From Rhodanobacteraceae bacterium (GTDB lineage: Bacteria > Pseudomonadota > Gammaproteobacteria > Xanthomonadales > SZUA-5): a stretch of 64,000 nucleotides of DNA. Positions 8,523 to 17,073 of this stretch are shown here, one piece after another (the stretch's first letter is position 1; every line of letters starts with the position of its first letter). The notes under the pieces were generated by a model. That model searched no databases and was not told the origin of the DNA. It saw only the letters and a program-made list of their open reading frames with translations. The translations under genes were made by a program, and so were the position numbers. The DNA lies in contig JADKFD010000099.1 of the NCBI GenBank assembly GCA_016717705.1, positions 4,503 through 68,502 of the forward strand, given 5' to 3'.

Positions 8523-8918
8523 ATGGGCAGGAACGAGCTGCAGAAGCCGACCGAGGCCGAGATCGAGTTGCTCAAGGTCATGTGGGATCGCGGCCCCTGC
8601 ACGGTGCGCGATATCCACGAGGCGCTGCAGACCGACACTCGCCATACCGCCTACACGACCACGCTGAAGCTGTTGCAGGTGATGCACGTCAAGGGCCTGG
8701 TGATCCGCGACGAGTCGCAGCGCGCGCACCGGTTTGCCGCCACGGTGTCGCGCGAAGCCACCGAACGTGCCTTCGTCGGCGCGTTGATTTCAAAGCTGTT
8801 CGATGGCTCCGCGACACGCCTGGTGATGCAGGCGCTCGGCAATGATCCGCGCGCCAATGAAAGCGAACTGGCGGAGATCCGCCAACTGTTGCAGTCGATT
8901 GAATCGGAGCGTGCATGA
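8523..8918 (+). CDS. BlaI/MecI/CopY-family transcriptional repressor
   Basis: Winged-helix dimeric repressor of the family released by proteolysis when an M56 sensor is active. It has 131 residues. The N-terminal DNA-binding part reads LQKPTEAEIELLKVMWD...CTVRDIHEAL...AYTTTLKLLQVMHVKGLV, with a helical dimerisation tail (ALISKLFDGSATRLVM...IRQLLQS). The ATG at 8523 is preceded by AGGGAT; an upstream ATG at 8478 is open but has no support. The stop overlaps the next start (ATGA), so it is co-translated with the metallopeptidase, its likely sensor. Confidence 0.9.
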   Translation: MGRNELQKPTEAEIELLKVMWDRGPCTVRDIHEALQTDTRHTAYTTTLKLLQVMHVKGLVIRDESQRAHRFAATVSREATERAFVGALISKLFDGSATRLVMQALGNDPRANESELAEIRQLLQSIESERA

Positions 8919-10636
8919 TGGCTGCTCTCGAACTCACGGTGAATGCGATCGGCTGGACCCTGATCCACTCGATCTGGCTCGGCGCACTGGCCGCAGCGGC
9001 CTACGCGGTGCCCGCCGCGCAGATGCGCAACCACGCGCCACAATCGGCTTATGCCTGGGGCCTGAGTTGCCTGCTGGCCCTGGTGGCCGCGCTGCTGGTG
9101 GTTTTCGTCCACGAGTTCGAGAGCGTGCGCAGCAATGCCGATGCGCAGGCCATCGCGGTCGCCTATGCGGCGCTGCCGGTGGCCACCAGTGCGCTGCCGG
9201 AGGTGACGTCGAGCGTCGCGCCGAGGGCAATCGGTGACTTCATCGAACCGCTGCTGCCGCTGCTGGTGTTGCTGTGGGCGATCGCGGTTCTGGCGATCGG
9301 TGGCGGACTGGTGCGTTCGCAGCTGGCCCTGCGTCGCCTGGTCACCGCCGGCGTCGGCCTGCCGCATCTGGCCACGCCGGTGATCGAACTGGCGCGCTAT
9401 TTCGGTGTTTCCCGGCCGATCGCGGTGGTCAGTTCCGCGGTGGCCCGCGTGCCTTTCGTGATTGGCCATTTTTCCCCGGTGATCGTGCTGCCGCTGGAGA
9501 TCGCCACCGGCATGCCATGGCCGCAGCTGAAGCTGATTCTGGCGCACGAAATCGCCCATCTGCGGCGTGCCGACTATCTGGTCAACTGGTTGCAGATCGC
9601 GCTGGAAGTGCTGCTGTTCTTTCACCCCGCCGTGCGCTGGCTGAGTGAAGAGTTGCGTCGCCTGCGCGAGGCTTGCTGCGACGACATGGTGGTCGCCTAT
9701 GCGGGCGGACGCGGCGATTACGCGCGCGCCCTGCTGTCGCTCGAGGAATTCCGCCACGATGCGCCGCTGCTGGCGCCGAGCGCGGTCGCGGGTGGTCTGT
9801 TGTGGCGCGTCCAGCGGATTGCCGGGCGCGCTCCGCATCAACGCGGCGCGCTGCAGAGGATCGTGTTACCGGCGGTGGTGCTCAGCTTGATGGCCACGTT
9901 GATCGCTGGCGGCCTGCAGATTCGTCCTGGCTCCGGCCCGCGCGAACTGACCCTGCCGCAGGTGGAATTGTTCAATGCTGGAATGGAGTTGCCGCCGGCC
10001 AGCACGCAGCCTTCTTCGTGGCGGGCACAACTGCCGGCATTGAGCGCCGCGCGGGCGACCTCGAATGCGCCGCAGGCCATCAATCCGCCAAGCATCGCGC
10101 CGCTGCCGACCGCACGCACGCCGGCCACGCAGGAAGCGCCGATGAGCCGCGCGCAGATCCTGGCTTCCGCGGAGATTGCGACGCCATCTCTGTCGCCGGC
10201 GCCGGTGATCATGCCGGATGCGCGCAAACCCAGGCCGGAAAGCTCGGTCAAACCGAAATTCCCGAGCGGCGTGCGCCTGCTCGATGATTCGCTGACGGTC
10301 GAATTGGGCTACACCCTGACCGCCGGTGGCGACATCGCGGACATCCAGGTGCTGCAGTCGCCCGCCAATGCGGGTGCCTTCGTCGAATCGGCTCGCGCAG
10401 CCTTGCTGCAGTGGCACTATGCCGAGCAGGTCGCCAGCGAACTGGCCGGCGAGCGCCTGCGCCACCGATTCGTGTTCCGCGACCAGGCTGCCCCGGACAG
10501 CGCACCCGGTGGTTGCTCGATGATCCCCGGCAGCCGCATTTGCGTCGTCAATCAGCAGCCGGAACGACGCGCCGAATCACCGATGAGCGGGCGTCGCTGC
10601 GATTCGACGACGGGTACCCGACTTTGTCGGCGGTGA
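8915..10636 (+). CDS. M56 (BlaR1-like) membrane metallopeptidase with a TonB C-terminal domain
   Basis: Probable membrane sensor-protease for the preceding BlaI repressor. It has 573 residues. Transmembrane helices fill the first part, followed by zinc motif LILAHEIAHLRRADYL near residue 210 and the downstream acidic EACCDDMVVAY. A further helix follows (VVLSLMATLIAGGLQI). A Pro/Ala-rich linker leads to a TonB-type C-terminal domain (GYTLTAGGDIADIQVLQSP...ALLQWHY) and a terminal Cys pair. There is no penicillin-binding domain, so beta-lactam sensing is not implied; the signal is unknown. M56-TonB fusions occur widely in proteobacteria. Confidence 0.88.
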   Translation: MMAALELTVNAIGWTLIHSIWLGALAAAAYAVPAAQMRNHAPQSAYAWGLSCLLALVAALLVVFVHEFESVRSNADAQAIAVAYAALPVATSALPEVTSSVAPRAIGDFIEPLLPLLVLLWAIAVLAIGGGLVRSQLALRRLVTAGVGLPHLATPVIELARYFGVSRPIAVVSSAVARVPFVIGHFSPVIVLPLEIATGMPWPQLKLILAHEIAHLRRADYLVNWLQIALEVLLFFHPAVRWLSEELRRLREACCDDMVVAYAGGRGDYARALLSLEEFRHDAPLLAPSAVAGGLLWRVQRIAGRAPHQRGALQRIVLPAVVLSLMATLIAGGLQIRPGSGPRELTLPQVELFNAGMELPPASTQPSSWRAQLPALSAARATSNAPQAINPPSIAPLPTARTPATQEAPMSRAQILASAEIATPSLSPAPVIMPDARKPRPESSVKPKFPSGVRLLDDSLTVELGYTLTAGGDIADIQVLQSPANAGAFVESARAALLQWHYAEQVASELAGERLRHRFVFRDQAAPDSAPGGCSMIPGSRICVVNQQPERRAESPMSGRRCDSTTGTRLCRR

Positions 10637-10676
10637 GGGAAGTCGGTTCGCGGATTCCGGACTGGGCCTGCCGGAG

Positions 10677-10767
10677 GTAGGTCACGTTGGCCCGCAGGGA
10701 CTACGTGACACTCTGAAATGTGGTGGTGCACTGTCACGTAGTCCGCTGCGCGGACAACGTGACCTAC
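10677..10767. repeat. family B palindromic repeat, copy 1
   Basis: Begins GTAGGTCACGTTGGCCCG and ends ACAACGTGACCTAC, its inverse complement, with inner arms CTACGTGACA/TGTCACGTAG. Other copies: 14554, 21806, 47911, 51100 and a degenerate one at 39685. It lies between the M56 gene and def. Confidence 0.85.
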
Positions 10768-10871
10768 TGACTTTCCGCCAACCGACATCCGACAACCGAT
10801 AACCCGCTCCCTCCAAGGCGGTTACAATCTGCCGCCATTGAACCGCGCCTTCGCGCCTCCATCTGACGCCC

Positions 10872-11393
10872 ATGGCCCTATTACCTATCCTTGAGTTCCC
10901 CGACGATCGCCTGCGCACCGTCGCCAGGCCGGTCGAGCGCATCGACGCGCCCTTGCAGCGTCTGATCGACGACATGTTCGAAACCATGTACGCGGCGCCT
11001 GGCGTTGGCCTTGCCGCGACGCAGATCGACTATCACTACCAGTTGATCGTCATGGACGTCAGCGAAGAGAAGAACGAGCCGCTGGTGCTGATCAATCCGC
11101 GCATTGTCGAGACCGAGGGCAGCCAGACCTGCCAGGAAGGCTGTCTGTCGGTACCGACCATCTTCGCCGACGTCACCCGCGCCGAGCGTGTAGTGGTCGA
11201 GGCGCTCGATCGCAACGGCGAGCTGCGCCGCATCGATGCCACCGAGCTTCTGGCGGTATGCATCCAGCATGAGATGGATCATCTGGCCGGCAAGGTGTTC
11301 GTCGATTATCTGTCGCCATTGAAGCGACAGATGGTCAAGAGCAAGCTCGACAAGCGCCGCCGCCAGCAGGCACCCGCGAGCGCGACGGGCTGA
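10872..11393 (+). CDS. def: peptide deformylase
   Basis: Removes the formyl group from nascent N-terminal fMet in the cytoplasm. The product has 173 residues and all three metal-site motifs: GVGLAATQ, EGCLSVP (Cys ligand) and QHEMDHL (two His ligands plus catalytic Glu). The ATG at 10872 begins MALLPILEFPDDRLR, standard for the family. It forms the usual pair with fmt, which supplies the formyl group, but two repeat elements (A copy 2 and a GTGGGAGCGG palindrome) separate them. Confidence 0.97.
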   Translation: MALLPILEFPDDRLRTVARPVERIDAPLQRLIDDMFETMYAAPGVGLAATQIDYHYQLIVMDVSEEKNEPLVLINPRIVETEGSQTCQEGCLSVPTIFADVTRAERVVVEALDRNGELRRIDATELLAVCIQHEMDHLAGKVFVDYLSPLKRQMVKSKLDKRRRQQAPASATG

Positions 11394-11414
11394 GGGACCG
11401 TTGCGTTCGCTCTG

Positions 11415-11500
11415 GTAGGCCGATGTACCGCGTAGCGATTCACCGGCTCAGCTTGCGTCAGGTACCCGGTGAACGCGCTGACGCGCGTCCACCGGGCTAC
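11415..11500. repeat. family A palindromic repeat, copy 2
   Basis: GTAGGCCGATGTACCGCG to the closing CCGGGCTAC, 86 bases, with the inner GGTACCCGGTGAACGCGC shared with copies 1 and 4. Lies between def and fmt. Confidence 0.82.
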
Positions 11501-11534
11501 CAAGCTGGCGCTGCGCTGATTCGCGCACCGAAGC

Positions 11535-11588
11535 TGTGGGAGCGGGTTTATCCCGCGAAAGCTCTCGCGGAGTAAATCCGCTCCCACA
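11535..11588. repeat. GTGGGAGCGG palindrome between def and fmt
   Basis: TGTGGGAGCGGGTTTATCCC, a hairpin CGCGAAAGCTCTCGCG, then TAAATCCGCTCCCACA. The ends match those of the element inside xdhB at 59637-59689. It ends 40 bases before the fmt ATG. Confidence 0.75.
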
Positions 11589-11627
11589 TTGAAATCAATG
11601 ACCTACGGCATGTTCGGTGAAAGCCCA

Positions 11628-12548
11628 ATGACGCTCAGAGTGGTATTCGCCGGCACGCCGGAGTTTGCGGTGCCGTGTCTCGAAGCCGTGCTCGCTGCCG
11701 GGGTCGAGTGCGTGGCCGTCTACACCCAGCCGGATCGCCCGGCCGGGCGCGGGCGTCATCTGCAGCCAAGCCCGGTCAAGCAGTGCGCGCTGGCCGCCGG
11801 CATTGCCGTGGAACAACCGGAAACGCTCAAGGACGAGGCGGTGCAGGCGCGGCTGGCGGCCTACGCGCCGGACCTGATGATCGTGGTCGCGTATGGGTTG
11901 ATCCTGCCGCGCGCAGTGCTGGCGATTCCGCGCCTGGGTTGCTGGAACGTGCACGGCAGCCTGCTGCCGCGCTGGCGCGGCGCGGCGCCGATCCAGCGCG
12001 CGATCCTCGCTGGCGACAGCGAGACTGGCGTCGATCTGATGCAGATGGAAGCTGGCCTCGACACCGGCCCGGTGCTGCTGGAACGGCGCACATCGATCAA
12101 CCCCGACGACACCAGCGCGATGTTGCACGACCGCCTCGCGGCACTCGGGGGTGAGGTCCTGCGCGAGGGTTTGGCGCGGGTGCAGCGCGGCGCGGCGTTG
12201 CCGGTGACCGTGCAGACCGTCGAAGGCGTCACCTATGCGCACAAGCTGGACAAGGCCGAGGCACTGCTCGACTGGCATGAGCCGGCCGCCGTGCTCGACC
12301 GCAAGATCCGCGCCTTCAATCCCTGGCCGGTGGCCGAGGCCGAGATCTGCGGCGAGCGCGTGCGCATTCATGCCGCCGAGCCGGTCGATGCCAGCGGCGA
12401 ACCCGGAACCCCGGTGCGCGCCAGCCGCAGTCGCCTGGCGATCGCCTGCGGCAGCGGCGCATTGGCCATCCTCAAGTTGCAGCGCGCCGGCGGACGGGTG
12501 ATCGATGCGGCCGACTATGTGAATGGTCGGCCGGAGTTGAAGCGCTGA
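11628..12548 (+). CDS. fmt: methionyl-tRNA formyltransferase
   Basis: Transfers a formyl group from 10-formyl-THF to initiator Met-tRNA. It has 306 residues. N-terminal formyltransferase fold: RVVFAGTPEFAVPCLEA, TQPDRPAGRGR, YGLILPRAVL, catalytic-site NVHGSLLPRWRGAAPIQRAI and the substrate loop QMEAGLDTGPVL. The C-terminal OB-like domain has YAHKLDKAEALLDW and RAFNPWPVAEAE. I start at the ATG at 11628 (MTLRVVFAGTPEF). An ATG 39 bases upstream lies in the repeat's flank and is less likely. Confidence 0.97.
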   Translation: MTLRVVFAGTPEFAVPCLEAVLAAGVECVAVYTQPDRPAGRGRHLQPSPVKQCALAAGIAVEQPETLKDEAVQARLAAYAPDLMIVVAYGLILPRAVLAIPRLGCWNVHGSLLPRWRGAAPIQRAILAGDSETGVDLMQMEAGLDTGPVLLERRTSINPDDTSAMLHDRLAALGGEVLREGLARVQRGAALPVTVQTVEGVTYAHKLDKAEALLDWHEPAAVLDRKIRAFNPWPVAEAEICGERVRIHAAEPVDASGEPGTPVRASRSRLAIACGSGALAILKLQRAGGRVIDAADYVNGRPELKR

Positions 12549-12784
12549 AGGCAGCGGGTAGCAACTGGCAACTGGCGGTCGGGGCGCAGCGAAAAGACAC
12601 TGGGAACGCCGAGCCCCAGCTCGGCCGCTCTGGCTGTTGCGGATTGCGGTGAATGTAGGCCGCGTGTGCGCAGCTTCATCGCGCTCACCGGCGCTCTGTC
12701 TGCGACCAAGTCCGTCGCGCAGCGTCGTCCGGTCGCCGGCACCGCTAGACTGCCCCCGAAATCCTGCGCAAGGCCGCACCCACG
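12549..12784. other. intergenic gap with a family F tract
   Basis: Starts with CGGGTAGCAACTGGCAACTG and continues with GGCGCAGCG, text that recurs after the truncated haemoglobin gene near 48518. No gene is visible in the remainder before the rsmB GTG. Confidence 0.5.
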
Positions 12785-14083
12785 GTGATCGATTCCAAAA
12801 AACGCGCGTCGCCCATCCGCGCCCAGGTCGCCCAGGCGCTGCAGGCCGTCGCCGCTGGCCAGTCACTGGACGCGGCGATTGCCGCCGTGCACGGCGAGGA
12901 GCGCGAATTGGCCTTCGCCCGCGCGCTGCTGTATCAGACCCTGCGTCACCACTATTCCGCCGATGCGCTGCTGCGCAAGCTGTGCCAGCGCAAGCCGCGG
13001 CCGAATATCTCGGCGCTGCTGCGCGCGGCGCTGACCGAACTGCGCTTTCTGGCTACGCCCACCCATGCCGTGGTGGACGAATGCGTGCGCGCCGCGCATC
13101 AACTGGACCGCGACGCCGCCGGCTTCGTCAACGCCGCGCTGCGCCGCTTCCTGCGCGAGCGCGAAGCGCTGGAGGCCGGCCTCGCCGACGACGAGGAAGC
13201 GCGTCTGGAGCATCCGCGCTGGCTGATCGAGGCCTTCCGTCGCGACTGGCCGGCAGATGTCGAGGCCCTGTGCGCGGCCGGCAACCGCGCCGGCCCGATG
13301 TGGCTGCGGGTCGACGCGCGCAGCGGCACGCGCGAGGCCTATCAGGCGGAATTGTCGGCGCTGCGCATCGCGTCGACCGCTCCGCCCCACCCCGCGCATG
13401 CCTTGCTGCTGAACGATGCAGTCGCCGTCGAGCGCTTGCCCGGCTTCGCGCAGGGGCGCGTTTCCGTGCAGGACGCTGCGGCGCAGCAGGTGGTCGAGGT
13501 CATGGGCGTCAGCGCCGGTCAGCGTGTGCTCGATGCCTGCGCCGCGCCGGGCGGCAAGACGGCGGCACTGGCCGAGTGCGTGCCCGGGCTGGATCTGGTG
13601 GTGATCGAGCGCGAGGCGGCGCGCCTGCCGCGGCTGCGCCAGACCCTGCAGCGCTGTCGCGTGGTGGCCGACGTGATCCATGCCGACGCCGCCGATACCG
13701 CAACATGGTGGGACACCAAGCCCTTCGATCACATCCTGATCGACGCGCCATGCACCGGCACCGGTGTCATTCGCCGCCATCCGGACATCAAGCACCTGCG
13801 CCGACCGGAGGATGTGGCGACGCTGGTTGCCCAGCAGGCGCGCCTGCTCGATGCACTCTGGCCTTTGCTCGCCCGCGGCGGACGTCTAACCTACGCGACG
13901 TGTTCAGTCCTCGCCGCCGAGAACCAGGCCCAGATCGCGGCCTTTGCCCAGCGCACGCCTTCGGCGCGCCCGCTGCCGCTGGCCTTGCCCGGATTTCGGG
14001 CGGCCGGCGACGGTTGGCAGCAGTTGTCCGGGCAAAACGACCAGGACGGCTTCTTCTACGCCTGTTTGCTGCGCTCGGATTGA
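12785..14083 (+). CDS. rsmB: 16S rRNA (cytosine-967-C5)-methyltransferase RsmB
   Basis: SAM-dependent methylation of C967 in 16S rRNA. It has 432 residues with a GTG start at 12785 (MIDSKKRASPIRAQVAQALQ). An N-terminal NusB-like RNA-binding domain (ARALLYQTLRHHYSADALL...VVDECVRAAH) is followed by the methyltransferase: CAAPGGKTAAL (SAM site), DAPCTGTGVIRRHPDIK and YATCSVLAAENQ. The two cysteines PC and TCS are the catalytic pair. The downstream DUF4390 gene overlaps its 3' end by about 70 bases. Confidence 0.96.
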   Translation: MIDSKKRASPIRAQVAQALQAVAAGQSLDAAIAAVHGEERELAFARALLYQTLRHHYSADALLRKLCQRKPRPNISALLRAALTELRFLATPTHAVVDECVRAAHQLDRDAAGFVNAALRRFLREREALEAGLADDEEARLEHPRWLIEAFRRDWPADVEALCAAGNRAGPMWLRVDARSGTREAYQAELSALRIASTAPPHPAHALLLNDAVAVERLPGFAQGRVSVQDAAAQQVVEVMGVSAGQRVLDACAAPGGKTAALAECVPGLDLVVIEREAARLPRLRQTLQRCRVVADVIHADAADTATWWDTKPFDHILIDAPCTGTGVIRRHPDIKHLRRPEDVATLVAQQARLLDALWPLLARGGRLTYATCSVLAAENQAQIAAFAQRTPSARPLPLALPGFRAAGDGWQQLSGQNDQDGFFYACLLRSD

Positions 14084-14631
14084 GCTTGAGCGGCGCGCTG
14101 GCGGCGCAGAGCCTGGTGGTCAAGCAGGCGATCGACGGCGCGCTGACCATGCCGAGCCTGCAACTGGCGATGGCGATCGAACTGGGGCCGCGCGCGACCG
14201 AGGCGCTGCAGGCCGGGTTGATGCTGGCCTTCGATGTCGATTGGGAGCTCGACGATGGCCGCGAACTGCACCAGTCGCTGGCGCTGCGCTACTCGCCGTT
14301 GCTGCGCAGCTACCAACTGGCGGTCGGCAACGGACATCCGCAGACCTTCGCCCTGCGCAACGCCCTGCTGGCCGCCATGGAAAACGCCCAGCTGCGCTGG
14401 CCCGATGCCGCTGCCTGCAGCGGGGCCTGCGGCGGCCGCGTGCGCGTACGCCTCGATCCGGCGCAACTGCCGGCGCCATTGCGACTGCCGGCGCTGTTCG
14501 ACAGCGACTGGAGTTTTGATAGTGGGTGGAAGGCGGTGAGCGGCGGGCCGGGGGGTCACGTGGCCGCAGGGCCTGCGGGACGGGTCGAAGCGGAGAGGCC
14601 GGAGCAAATGACGCCCGGGACTGTCACGTAG
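14014..14631 (+). CDS. exported DUF4390 protein
   Basis: Envelope protein of unknown function, regularly placed between rsmB and ntrY in this lineage. A TTG at 14014, inside rsmB, gives a full signal peptide (MAAVVRAKRPGRLLLRLFAA...GALAAQ); the later TTG at 14080 would lose it. The mature domain reads LAFDVDWELDDGRELHQSLALRYSPLLRSYQLAVG and ends near LFDSDWSFDSGW. The remaining 30 or so residues come from a family B repeat (GGHVAAGPAGR...), so the original stop was probably replaced when the repeat arrived. Confidence 0.82.
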   Translation: MAAVVRAKRPGRLLLRLFAALGLSLSGALAAQSLVVKQAIDGALTMPSLQLAMAIELGPRATEALQAGLMLAFDVDWELDDGRELHQSLALRYSPLLRSYQLAVGNGHPQTFALRNALLAAMENAQLRWPDAAACSGACGGRVRVRLDPAQLPAPLRLPALFDSDWSFDSGWKAVSGGPGGHVAAGPAGRVEAERPEQMTPGTVT

Positions 14632-14657
14632 CCCGCTGCGCGGGCAACGTGACCTAC
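14554..14657. repeat. family B palindromic repeat, copy 2
   Basis: GGTCACGTGGCCGCAGGG to CGGGCAACGTGACCTAC. The first 78 bases are read as the C-terminal tail of the DUF4390 protein. A GTGCCCC tandem tract follows (14665-14698). Confidence 0.75.
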
Positions 14658-14710
14658 CTCGCGTCGCGTGCCCCGTGCCCCCTGCCCCGTGCCCCGTTTC
14701 AGAGGTACTC

Positions 14711-17065
14711 GTGAACCTCTGGAAACGCGCACTGCCGCTGCTGGCGTTGGCAATCCTCGCCCTCGGTGCGGTGTACCTGTCCGGGCGCGATGCCGAGGTC
14801 GGGCCGGCGATGGGCGCGGAATGGTGGTGGGTGTTGTCCGCCATGGGGGGTGCGCTGGCGCTGCTGCTGGGCGCACTCGGCCTCGAGGCGTGGCGCCTGC
14901 GTCGTGATGTGCGCGCGCGTGCGCCGGGCGCGCGGCTGAGCTGGCGCCTGCTCAAGCGACTGGCGCTGCTGGTGCTGCCACCGCTGGCCATGTTGTTCCT
15001 GTTTTCCTTGCGCTTCGTGCACGGCGCGGTCGACGGCTGGTTCCGCGTGGACGTCGCCGCCGCGCTGGATGACAGCCTGACCGTGGCCCAGCGCGCGCTC
15101 GACCTGAGCGAGGAGCAGGCGCTGGGGCGCGTGCGCCTGCATGGCCGGCGCATCGACAACGCCGAGGTCGAAGCCGACGATGCCGGGCTGACCGCGGCGC
15201 TCGATGAGCTCGAAGCGCTGGAACTGGTGCTCTACGATCCGCAGCGTCGCCTGGTTGCGCGCGCCGCCGCCGACCCGCGTTTTCTGGCACCCGGTGCGCC
15301 GGACGACAATCTGTGGCGCGCCGCGCGCAGCGGCGGCGAGGCCTCCAGCGTCGACCGCAGCGGTGAGCTGCTGACCATCCTGGCGCTGGTCGATCTGCCC
15401 GGGCGCGACGAGATCCTGCTCGGGCGCTTCGCGCTCGACAACGAGATCGCCACGCTGGCGCAGACCATCGAGAAGCACTACTACGACTACCAGCAGCTGG
15501 CCTTCCTGCGCGGCGCACTCAAGTACACCCTGAGCGTGGTCCTCAGCGTGGTGCTGGTCGCCGCAGTGCTGTTCGCGCTGTACCTGGCTTTCGCGCTGGC
15601 GCGTGGACTGGTCGATCCGCTGCGGCGACTGGTGCAGGCCACGCGCGCGGTGGCGCAAGGCGACTACCGCATTTCGGTGCCGGAAATCAGCGACGACGAA
15701 CTCGGCGGCCTGGCGCGTGCCTTCAACCAGATGGCGCGCGAGCTCGACGAAGCCAAGGAACGCCTGCTGCGCGCCGCCGGCGATGCCGAGGCCGGTCGGC
15801 GCTACTTCGAGGGCGTGCTCGACCGTATCTCCTCGGGTGTGCTCAGCCTGGATGGCGCCGGGCGCCTGCGCACCTCCAACGGCTCGGCGCAGGAAATCCT
15901 CGGCGTCGACCTGTCGCCGTGGAACGGTCTGGCGATCGAGCGCCTGGGCAAGGCCGATCCGCCGCTGCAGCCGCTGGTGCAACGGCTGGTCGAGGCGCTG
16001 GCGCGCGAGCCCGGCGACTGGCGCGAGGAAGTGCGCATCCAACGCGGCCAGCAGGAGCAGCGCCTGCTGCTGCGCGGCGCGCGCCTGCCCGGCGGCGATG
16101 GCGAGGTGGGTGGCCTGGTGCTGGTGTTCGACGACGAATCCGAATACGCCCGCGCCACGCGCGATTCGGCGTGGTCGGAAGTGGCGCGGCGCCTGGCGCA
16201 CGAGATCAAGAATCCGCTGACGCCGATCCAGCTGGCCGCCGAACGCCTGCGCCGCAAGTTCCTCGAACGCCTGCCCGAAGCCGATCGCGAGATCCTCGAT
16301 CGCTCCACGCATACCATCGTCGCCCAGGTCGAGGCGCTGAAGGCGATGGTCAACGCCTTCAGCGACTACGCGCGCCCGCCGCGGCTGGAACTCAAGCCGG
16401 TGCGTCTGTCCAAGGTCATGCGCGAAGTGGTCGATCTGTACACCGGCGAGGCCGCGCGCATCGACATCAACCTGCGCATCCCGGACGACGAACCACCGGT
16501 GCGCGCCGACATCGGCCGCGTGCGCCAGTTGCTGCACAACCTCCTGCGTAACGCCGAGGAAGCCCAGCCGGAAGGTCGCGCGCAGGTCGATGTCTCGCTG
16601 CACGGCGCCGCCGAGGGTAGCCGCAACTTCCTCGAACTGGATGTGCGCGACCACGGCCCGGGCATTCCCGACAGCCTGCGCGATCGCCTGTTCGAGCCGT
16701 ACACGACGACCAAGACCAAGGGCACCGGCCTCGGGCTGGCGATCGTCAAGAAGATCGTCGAGGAACACGGCGGCCATATCCGCGTCGACAACATGAGCGA
16801 CGGCGGCGCGCGCTTCAGGGTGCGCTTTCCGCTTTGCGAAGCATCGCGTGCAGCGGGCGCTCTACAACACCCGCCAAGGGCACGCAAGGGGGGGGCCAAC
16901 CACCGCGCCGTGCGCTTGGGCACGAGGACGGTCGCCGTCACCGCCCCGCGCACATGTGCTCTCTGTGGGGGCGGGTTTCGGTCTTCCAAGCACCCCAAAG
17001 ATGCGGTGGGCGCGTCCCACACACGCCCGCCATCGGCGCCATACTGCGGCCTTGACCCACCGTGA
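14711..17065 (+). CDS. ntrY: NtrY-like sensor histidine kinase, partner missing, odd C-terminus
   Basis: Membrane kinase of the NtrY/NtrX nitrogen-response type. A GTG at 14711 gives MNLWKRALPLLALAIL, then N-terminal transmembrane helices and a periplasmic region. Next come a helix near residue 280, HAMP (GLVDPLRRLVQATRAVAQGDYRI), PAS, H-box RRLAHEIKNPLTPIQ (His near 496), N-box LLHNLLRNAEEA, DHGPGIPD and GTGLGLAIVKKIVEEHGG. Homology ends near residue 707 (RFRVRFPL). The last 75 or so residues, from about 16834, are low-complexity and look like read-through. NtrX should follow but allantoicase does. Confidence 0.88.
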   Translation: MNLWKRALPLLALAILALGAVYLSGRDAEVGPAMGAEWWWVLSAMGGALALLLGALGLEAWRLRRDVRARAPGARLSWRLLKRLALLVLPPLAMLFLFSLRFVHGAVDGWFRVDVAAALDDSLTVAQRALDLSEEQALGRVRLHGRRIDNAEVEADDAGLTAALDELEALELVLYDPQRRLVARAAADPRFLAPGAPDDNLWRAARSGGEASSVDRSGELLTILALVDLPGRDEILLGRFALDNEIATLAQTIEKHYYDYQQLAFLRGALKYTLSVVLSVVLVAAVLFALYLAFALARGLVDPLRRLVQATRAVAQGDYRISVPEISDDELGGLARAFNQMARELDEAKERLLRAAGDAEAGRRYFEGVLDRISSGVLSLDGAGRLRTSNGSAQEILGVDLSPWNGLAIERLGKADPPLQPLVQRLVEALAREPGDWREEVRIQRGQQEQRLLLRGARLPGGDGEVGGLVLVFDDESEYARATRDSAWSEVARRLAHEIKNPLTPIQLAAERLRRKFLERLPEADREILDRSTHTIVAQVEALKAMVNAFSDYARPPRLELKPVRLSKVMREVVDLYTGEAARIDINLRIPDDEPPVRADIGRVRQLLHNLLRNAEEAQPEGRAQVDVSLHGAAEGSRNFLELDVRDHGPGIPDSLRDRLFEPYTTTKTKGTGLGLAIVKKIVEEHGGHIRVDNMSDGGARFRVRFPLCEASRAAGALQHPPRARKGGANHRAVRLGTRTVAVTAPRTCALCGGGFRSSKHPKDAVGASHTRPPSAPYCGLDPP

Positions 17066-17073
17066 TACTCGCC

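Noticed and set aside
11535..11588. tRNA or riboswitch before fmt
   Set aside because: The structure is a plain inverted repeat whose ends recur inside xdhB; no cloverleaf or aptamer features are present.
14699..16777. Long open frame antisense to ntrY (about 690 codons)
   Set aside because: High-GC third-position bias leaves the antisense frame open; composition is Gln/Arg/His-rich with no domain, while the sense strand has a full histidine kinase.
16834..17070. Remnant of ntrX after ntrY
   Set aside because: None of the three forward frames shows a receiver, AAA+ or Fis-type motif; the stretch is only about 230 bases and low in complexity.
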